Both the position numbers and the translations under genes were made by a program. 6,215 bases of DNA from an uncultured Collinsella sp. (GTDB lineage: Bacteria; Actinomycetota; Coriobacteriia; Coriobacteriales; Coriobacteriaceae), in NCBI GenBank assembly GCA_958346935.1, contig CATVTM010000099.1:1-6215 (forward strand), in the 5' to 3' direction. A model generated the notes under the pieces. The model worked only from the letters and a program-made list of their open reading frames with translations, searched no databases and was not told the DNA's origin. Shown piece by piece: positions 1-3,630 of this stretch (within the stretch, counting starts at the first letter, position 1; each line of letters starts with the position of its first letter).

Positions 1-1886
1 TCATCGAACAGGCACTCGGCAAGCGCCTTGGCGAGCTCGGTCTTGCCCACGCCGGTGGGGCCCAGGAAGAAGAAGCTGCCGATGGGCTTGTCCGGATCGG
101 AGAGGCCCGCACGGCTGCGACGCACGGCCGCGGCGACAGCGGAGACCGCCTCGTCCTGGCCGATGACGCGCTTATGCAGCTCGCCCTCCAAGCCCTTCAG
201 CTTGTCGAGCTCGCCCTGCATCATCTTGGAGACGGGCACGCCGGTCCAAGCGCTCACGACCTCAGCGATCTCATCGGAGGTCACCTGCTCGTTGAGGCCC
301 TCGCCGTCCTGCTGCTTTTGCGCCTCGAGCGCAGCCTCGGAATCCTGAATCTGCTGCTGCAAACCCGGAATCACGGAGTAGCGCAGCTCGGACGCACGGC
401 CCAAATCTCCGTTGCGCGTCGCGCGCTCCTCTTCGCTCTTGGCCTCGTCGAGCTGTCCCTTGAGCTCCTGCACGTGGTCGATGGCGTTCTTTTGGTTGAG
501 CCAGCCGGCCTTTTGCACGTTGAGCTTTTCTTGGACCTCGGCGATCTCTTGGCGCAGGGCCTCCAGACGCTCCTTGGAGGCCTCGTCGGTCTCCTTCATG
601 AGCGCCTGCTCCTCAATCTGCAGCTGGGTGAGCTGACGCGTGGTGGCGTCGATCTCGACCGGCATGCTGTCGAGCTCCATGCGCAGGCGGCTTGCAGCCT
701 CATCGACCAGGTCGATGGCCTTGTCGGGCAGGAAACGGTCAGCGATGTAGCGATCGGAGAGGTCGGCGGCGGCCACGAGCGCGCTATCGGTGATATGCAC
801 GCCGTGGAAGATCTCGTACTTCTCCTTGAGGCCACGCAGGATCGAGATGGTGTCCTCGACGGTAGGCTCGCTCACCATAACGGTCTGGAAACGACGGGCG
901 AGCGCCGCGTCCTTCTCGATGTACTTACGGTATTCGTCAAGCGTGGTCGCGCCGATCGCATGCAGGTCGCCACGGGCGAGCGCAGGCTTGAGGATGTTGC
1001 CGGCGTCCATGGAGCCCTCGGTGGCACCCGCGCCCACGATGGTGTGGAGCTCATCGATGAACAGGATGACCTTACCTTCCGATTTTTGCACTTCCTTGAG
1101 CACGGCCTTCAAGCGGTCCTCGAACTCGCCGCGATACTTGGCGCCAGCGACCAGCGCGCTCATGTCGAGCTCGATGAGGTCGCGGTCGCGCAGGGTGCTC
1201 GGCACGTCGCCGGCCACGATACGCTGGGCGATGCCCTCGACGATGGCCGTCTTGCCGACGCCCGGCTCGCCGATGAGCACGGGGTTGTTCTTGGTGCGGC
1301 GGGACAGGACCTGGATGGTACGGCGAATCTCATCGGTACGGCCGATGACCGGGTCGAGCTTGCCGGCGCGGGCCAGGTCGCAGATGTTGCGACCGTACTG
1401 CTCCAGTGCCTCAAACTGGGTCTTGTCCTCGGCAGACGTCACACGGTCGTCGCCGCGCAGCTCCTCGTAGACCTGCTCGATGCGCTCCTTGGTCACGCCG
1501 GCGCCGCGCAGAACGCGGCCGGCCTCGCCCTTGTCCTCGGCAAGCGCCATCAGCAGATGCTCGGTCACCACAAAGCTGTCGCCCATCTTGGTGGCCTTTT
1601 TCTCGGCCTTCTCGATGACGCGAACGAGCTCGTTGGACAGGCCCATCTGCTGACCCTCGCCCGAAACCTTAGGCGCATGGTCGATGGCATCCTGCGTGGA
1701 GCGTGCGAGCTGGGCTGGGTCGGCGCCGATGCGCTCGATGATCACGGAGATATTGCGCTCGCCGGCACCGAGCAGGGCGGACAGCAGGTGAATCGGCTCC
1801 ACCGCGCCGGCCTGCGCGTCAGCAGCCGTGCTCATGGCGGTCTGCAGCGCCTCGCGCGACGTCATTGCTAGCTTATCGATTCTCAT
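1..1886 (-). CDS. clpB: ATP-dependent chaperone ClpB (Hsp100 disaggregase), C-terminal part outside window
   Basis: ClpB is a cytoplasmic hexameric AAA+ machine that works with DnaK/DnaJ/GrpE to pull polypeptides out of heat-induced aggregates. The 628 complete codons seen here cover the Clp N-domain (about residues 1-145), the first ATPase domain, the coiled-coil middle domain (about 410-530) and the start of the second ATPase domain. Visible motifs are Walker A GEPGVGKT (206-213, K212), pore-loop Tyr in AKYRGEFEDR (Y251), Walker B ILFIDE (D278/E279), arginine pair ARRF (R331/R332) and second Walker A GPTGVGKT (609-616). Through R332 the numbering matches E. coli ClpB as I recall it, so the start is well placed. 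The middle domain and absence of a ClpP-docking context favour ClpB over ClpA/ClpC. The ATG at 1886 follows a strong AGAGAGGTGA; a second Met at codon 8 lacks this support. The gene runs off the left edge with no frameshift. Confidence 0.97.
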   Translation of the reverse strand, partial: MRIDKLAMTSREALQTAMSTAADAQAGAVEPIHLLSALLGAGERNISVIIERIGADPAQLARSTQDAIDHAPKVSGEGQQMGLSNELVRVIEKAEKKATKMGDSFVVTEHLLMALAEDKGEAGRVLRGAGVTKERIEQVYEELRGDDRVTSAEDKTQFEALEQYGRNICDLARAGKLDPVIGRTDEIRRTIQVLSRRTKNNPVLIGEPGVGKTAIVEGIAQRIVAGDVPSTLRDRDLIELDMSALVAGAKYRGEFEDRLKAVLKEVQKSEGKVILFIDELHTIVGAGATEGSMDAGNILKPALARGDLHAIGATTLDEYRKYIEKDAALARRFQTVMVSEPTVEDTISILRGLKEKYEIFHGVHITDSALVAAADLSDRYIADRFLPDKAIDLVDEAASRLRMELDSMPVEIDATTRQLTQLQIEEQALMKETDEASKERLEALRQEIAEVQEKLNVQKAGWLNQKNAIDHVQELKGQLDEAKSEEERATRNGDLGRASELRYSVIPGLQQQIQDSEAALEAQKQQDGEGLNEQVTSDEIAEVVSAWTGVPVSKMMQGELDKLKGLEGELHKRVIGQDEAVSAVAAAVRRSRAGLSDPDKPIGSFFFLGPTGVGKTELAKALAECLFD

Positions 1887-1890
1887 GGAA

Positions 1891-1900
1891 TCACCTCTCT
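1891..1900 (-). promoter_or_regulatory. Ribosome binding site of clpB
   Basis: AGAGAGGTGA on the minus strand lies four bases before the ATG, with the AGG core about seven bases away. It fixes the clpB start. Part of it (1892-1899) can pair with an upstream sequence at 1938-1945, described separately. Confidence 0.85.
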
Positions 1901-1945
1901 TGGGGCGGCCGCCCTACGGGGCGGCTTCACGTTGTTCGAGAAGTA
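1892..1945 (-). promoter_or_regulatory. Candidate RNA thermometer / SD-sequestering helix of clpB
   Basis: On the minus-strand transcript UACUUCUC (1945-1938) can pair over eight positions with GAGAGGUG (1899-1892), which includes the clpB Shine-Dalgarno core. Two of the pairs are G·U. The GC hairpin 1908-1925 is nested inside. A weak, wobble-containing helix over the ribosome binding site of a heat-shock gene is the usual form of a bacterial RNA thermometer. The pairing is visible in the sequence; temperature control is inference. Confidence 0.35.
1908..1925 (-). promoter_or_regulatory. GC hairpin in the clpB leader
   Basis: A perfect 7-bp stem (GCCGCCC with GGGCGGC) closes a four-base loop, ending eight bases before the clpB Shine-Dalgarno sequence. 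The overlapping 12-bp palindrome GGGCGGCCGCCC (1903-1914) could form instead. No T-run follows, so it is unlikely to be a terminator. It sits inside the possible helix between 1938-1945 and 1892-1899, where it would bring those two strands together. Confidence 0.6.
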
Positions 1946-1964
1946 TTGTTGCCAGCTTTGCGCG

Positions 1965-2000
1965 ATCTTATACACAAATCTAAGTCTCTATATATAAGAT
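1965..2000 (-). promoter_or_regulatory. clpB promoter region with 10-bp AT-rich inverted repeat
   Basis: Arms ATCTTATACA (1965-1974) and TATATAAGAT (1991-2000) are inverted repeats matching at 9 of 10 positions, 16 bases apart. On the minus strand one arm reads TGTATAAGAT and contains a plausible -10 (TATAAG, 1972-1967), which would start transcription near 1960 and give a leader of about 75 bases. No good -35 is found at the standard spacing. The dyad could be an operator covering the promoter. It resembles neither CIRCE (HrcA) nor the HAIR element (HspR), the operators commonly found at heat-shock genes. Confidence 0.45.
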
Positions 2001-2062
2001 TTTCTGAGTGATTGATGGATAGGGTACTGAGATGTCAGCCCGCCGTTGCCCAGGCGCACCAC

Positions 2063-2284
2063 CATCTCGATCTGTAACATCTAGCAGCCATTTTTGATCC
2101 TAGATGTTACAGATCGAGATGAAATGACCAGCGGCAACCGTTTGTCTCAATCTGTAACATCTACTCGGCAAATTAAGGTCTAACTGTTACAGATCGAGAC
2201 AAACAGAAGACACCCGAATCGAAAATCTAAATCTGTAACACCAGGCCCACTTTTAGCGGCCAAGATGTTACAGATCGAGACAAA
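2063..2284. repeat. Array of three evenly spaced long inverted repeats
   Basis: The 10-mer ATCTGTAACA occurs six times in alternating orientation, at 2070, 2105, 2150, 2185, 2231 and 2266, giving start intervals of 35, 45, 35, 46 and 35 bases. The pairs form three hairpins. Hairpin 1 has a perfect 22-bp stem (2063-2084 with 2100-2121, 15-base loop). Hairpin 2 has a 23-position stem with three mismatches (2141-2163 with 2181-2203). Hairpin 3 keeps the 10-bp core (2231-2240 with 2266-2275) and an otherwise intact right arm. The 19 bases at 2185-2203 and 2266-2284 are identical. Loop sequences differ although their lengths are held. No T-runs follow the stems, so these are not ordinary terminators. 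Binding sites for a dimeric protein, or an amplified REP/MITE-like palindrome, are possible. Confidence 0.85.
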
Positions 2285-2290
2285 CCAAGA

Positions 2291-2325
2291 ACCACCACAA
2301 AGATGCCCGTCCCCTTTGTGGTGGT
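2291..2325. repeat. 12-bp perfect hairpin ACCACCACAAAG / CTTTGTGGTGGT
   Basis: Perfect inverted repeat: left arm 2291-2302, right arm 2314-2325, 11-base loop. The right arm is also the first 12 bases of a longer repeat that recurs at 3444. It begins seven bases after the last hairpin of the 2063-2284 array, so the two may belong to one element. No T-run follows on either strand. Confidence 0.75.
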
Positions 2326-2411
2326 CCAGAGAAGAATCAGCCCCGATTAAAAGAAGCGACATCAAGCCCAGTCTACGTTTGGCGATCCCAAGACCCAGCG
2401 AGAACGCAGCG
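2314..2411. repeat. Dispersed repeat, copy A (partner at 3444-3544)
   Basis: About 98 bases align in direct orientation with 3444-3544. Shared blocks in the same order include CTTTGTGGTGGT, GCCCC, TCAAGC-CAGTCT, CAAGACCCA and CGAGAACG, with small indels and substitutions between them. This copy has lost the base-paired stem and T-run that make the other copy look like a terminator. No credible coding sequence overlaps it. Confidence 0.75.
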
Positions 2412-2533
2412 ATGGAATCGAGAACCGACAATAGCCCGTTCGCACAGATAGAGGCGGAGATTCAAGGTCAGAGTCCGGCTTAAACGGCTTAGCTATCGCA
2501 CGTCACAATGTTCTCGTCGTCCTTCCTATCGTA
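2412..2533. other. Intergenic stretch without recognised feature
   Basis: No gene, RNA gene or clear regulatory site is seen. The only small feature is the direct repeat CGGCTTA separated by three bases near 2476-2491. Short open frames crossing this region begin inside the repeats and resemble no protein I know. Confidence 0.5.
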
Positions 2534-2578
2534 TTTATAGTGCTTATAGTGAAAATAGCGGCTTTAGTGAGAATAGTA
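2534..2578. repeat. Five-unit tandem repeat with 9-bp period (NNNATAGTG)
   Basis: ATAGTG, ATAGTG, ATAGCG, TTAGTG and ATAGTA occur at 2537, 2546, 2555, 2564 and 2573, exactly nine bases apart. The three bases between units vary. One frame reads as a Ser-rich tripeptide pattern (Y-S-A-Y-S-E-N-S), but it has no start codon with a ribosome binding site and soon meets a stop, so coding is unlikely. It could be a row of protein-binding sites or a relic. Confidence 0.6.
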
Positions 2579-2603
2579 TTGCGCAAAACTCGTGAACTCA
2601 ATT

Positions 2604-2702
2604 TTTGACCTCTCGCCCAGAATGAGAGGGAGGCAAATATTCCTATTAGAGGTCAAATCGGAGCCTAATAGGGCCTTTTAGCCCCTCTCATTCCGGGCGG
2701 TC
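2604..2702. repeat. Compound palindromic element upstream of the membrane-protein gene
   Basis: Three inverted repeats interlock. Stem A pairs TTTGACCTCT (2604-2613) with AGAGGTCAAA (2648-2657), perfect over 10 bp. Stem B pairs CCTATTAG (2642-2649) with CTAATAGG (2665-2672). Stem C pairs 2614-2630 with 2683-2699 at 16 of 17 positions and is followed on the plus strand by a T-rich run (2704-2712). A and B compete for 2648-2649, and A with C would form a pseudoknot, so alternative folds are possible. It may be a terminator or attenuator for plus-strand transcription, or a MITE-like element with the C arms as ends. Confidence 0.65.
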
Positions 2703-2710
2703 GCTTTCTT

Positions 2711-2745
2711 TTGACTATTGTCGTAAGCTGGTATCGCTTATCTTA
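2711..2745 (+). promoter_or_regulatory. Probable promoter of the 2777-3424 gene
   Basis: TTGACT (2711-2716) matches five of six bases of the -35 consensus. The -10 is uncertain: TATCGC (2732-2737) is 15 bases away and TATCTT (2739-2744) is 22 bases away, neither ideal. The position, just after the compound palindrome and about 35-65 bases before the start codon, suits a promoter for the plus-strand gene. Confidence 0.35.
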
Positions 2746-2764
2746 ATGATTGCATACTGTTTGC

Positions 2765-2769
2765 GAGGT
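2765..2769 (+). promoter_or_regulatory. Ribosome binding site deciding the GTG start at 2777
   Basis: GAGGT lies seven bases before the GTG at 2777. A TTG at 2750 in the same frame would add nine residues but has no such site and would place polar residues before the membrane segment, so GTG is preferred. Confidence 0.7.
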
Positions 2770-2776
2770 ACCCGCC

Positions 2777-3424
2777 GTGAAACGCTCCACCTATATCGGC
2801 CTGCTCGTCTTAGCGTTTGCAATTACCGCAGTCGGCGTGGGCATTATCTATCTCGCATTTCTCCCCGCCTCTGCAACGCAGGCGGTGATTGAGACCGTAA
2901 GCTATCCCATCGAAATCCTCACCGATATCGTCAAACCCGATTCGATCACCGTCGATTTTGACGGTACGCCCGCAGCGCTTGGGGTCAGCAACTATCCCCG
3001 TATCGAACTTGGGGCCACGCGCTATACCAAAGATGAGCAGCTTATCGGTAAGGCAGCCAAGTTGCTCAAAGGCAAGACGTTTACGCGGTGGTACGGCGCC
3101 GTAATATATCGAGTCAAGAATAGCCAAATGAATGGCGGGTATCATTCGACCCTTGAACTCGATGCAGCAAACGGGAGCAGACTGTGCAACGTCTCATACG
3201 ACCCCGGCTACGTGGACAACGAAGGGCCGGGAGTCTATATCTCGGATGGCAACGTGATCTACGTCATGGAAGGCGACCAGACGGCAGTCGTCGATTTTAT
3301 GGATCGGTGTACCGAGGATGCCTACGAACAAACCTGCGAGCCCGATCCGCAGACAGCGCGCGACAGCGGCTCAGCACGCACTTGGCTATTTGACGATGAG
3401 ATAACCTGGACCCCATCGAAATAA
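2777..3424 (+). CDS. Hypothetical single-pass membrane/exported protein
   Basis: A 215-residue protein of a family I do not recognise. It begins KRSTY, then a hydrophobic segment of about 23 residues (6-29) ending near LPASATQ. This is either an uncleaved anchor or a signal peptide; A-S-A around 31-33 would allow signal-peptidase cleavage, and no lipobox is present. The rest (about 30-215) is soluble, acidic and probably outside the membrane: a region with DSITVDFDGTP, then GKTFTRWYGAVIYRV and several short likely beta strands. Cysteines at 137, 178 and 187 could form a disulphide. The C-terminus is W- and D-rich. The GTG start has a good ribosome binding site. Third-position GC bias appears weaker than in the flanking genes, and a pair of direct repeats brackets the gene, which hints at acquisition or mobility. 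It is monocistronic and converges with the hydratase gene. No function is assigned. Confidence 0.75.
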   Translation: MKRSTYIGLLVLAFAITAVGVGIIYLAFLPASATQAVIETVSYPIEILTDIVKPDSITVDFDGTPAALGVSNYPRIELGATRYTKDEQLIGKAAKLLKGKTFTRWYGAVIYRVKNSQMNGGYHSTLELDAANGSRLCNVSYDPGYVDNEGPGVYISDGNVIYVMEGDQTAVVDFMDRCTEDAYEQTCEPDPQTARDSGSARTWLFDDEITWTPSK

Positions 3425-3443
3425 GAACCCGCCGGACAGACAC

Positions 3444-3544
3444 CTTTGTGGTGGTTTTCGACAAAAGAAGTCGCCCCAATACAAAGAGGCGGCTTCAAGC
3501 TCAGTCTTTTTTAGCGTCCCTCAAGACCCAACGAGAACGTCGCG
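3444..3544. repeat. Dispersed repeat, copy B (partner at 2314-2411)
   Basis: Direct-orientation relative of 2314-2411, alike over its whole length with scattered substitutions and small indels. It starts 19 bases after the stop codon of the membrane-protein gene and contains the bidirectional terminator at 3463-3512. Together the two copies bracket that gene and its upstream palindromes. Confidence 0.75.
3463..3512. terminator. Bidirectional intrinsic terminator between convergent genes
   Basis: GAAGTCGCC (3467-3475) pairs with GGCGGCTTC (3488-3496) in a 9-bp stem with one wobble and a 12-base loop. On the minus strand the stem is followed at once by TTTT (3466-3463), suiting the end of the hydratase transcript. 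On the plus strand TTTTTT (3507-3512) comes ten bases after the stem, less ideal but usable for the membrane-protein gene. Confidence 0.6.
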
Positions 3545-3547
3545 GTA

Positions 3548-3619
3548 GCCCCGGCCATACCTTTCCCTCGGGCGACCCTCGCGAAGCGCGTGAGCACGAG
3601 GGAAAGGTGTGGCCGGGGC
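3548..3619. repeat. 23-bp hairpin just downstream of the hydratase stop
   Basis: Arms 3548-3570 and 3597-3619 are inverted repeats with one mismatch, which is a G·U pair in one strand. The 26-base loop has its own partial stem (CTCGCG with CGCGTGAG). It begins 11 bases after the TAA of the hydratase gene. No T-run follows on either strand, so it may protect the mRNA 3' end or be a REP-like palindrome; termination probably occurs at 3463-3512. Confidence 0.75.
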
Positions 3620-3630
3620 GTACAGCAGCG

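Noticed and set aside
174..1871. Open frame of 565 codons on the plus strand opposite clpB
   Set aside because: It is the antisense shadow of a certain ClpB coding sequence in GC-rich DNA; the product is Leu/Val/Gly/His-rich and resembles no family.
1887..2060. CIRCE, HAIR or CtsR operator upstream of clpB
   Set aside because: None of TTAGCACTC/GAGTGCTAA, CTTGAGT/ACTCAAG or the GGTCAAA direct repeat is found there.
2063..2121. Intrinsic terminator at hairpin 1
   Set aside because: The stem is long but no T-run follows it on either strand; the T-run present is in the loop.
2063..2284. CRISPR array
   Set aside because: Repeats alternate in orientation and form palindromes with 25- and 35-base gaps; CRISPR repeats are direct, and no cas genes are near.
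2180..2483. Overlapping 83- and 72-codon frames on opposite strands
   Set aside because: Both lie in palindromic and dispersed repeats; the repeated FVSICN in one product is only the translated DNA repeat, and neither has a convincing start.
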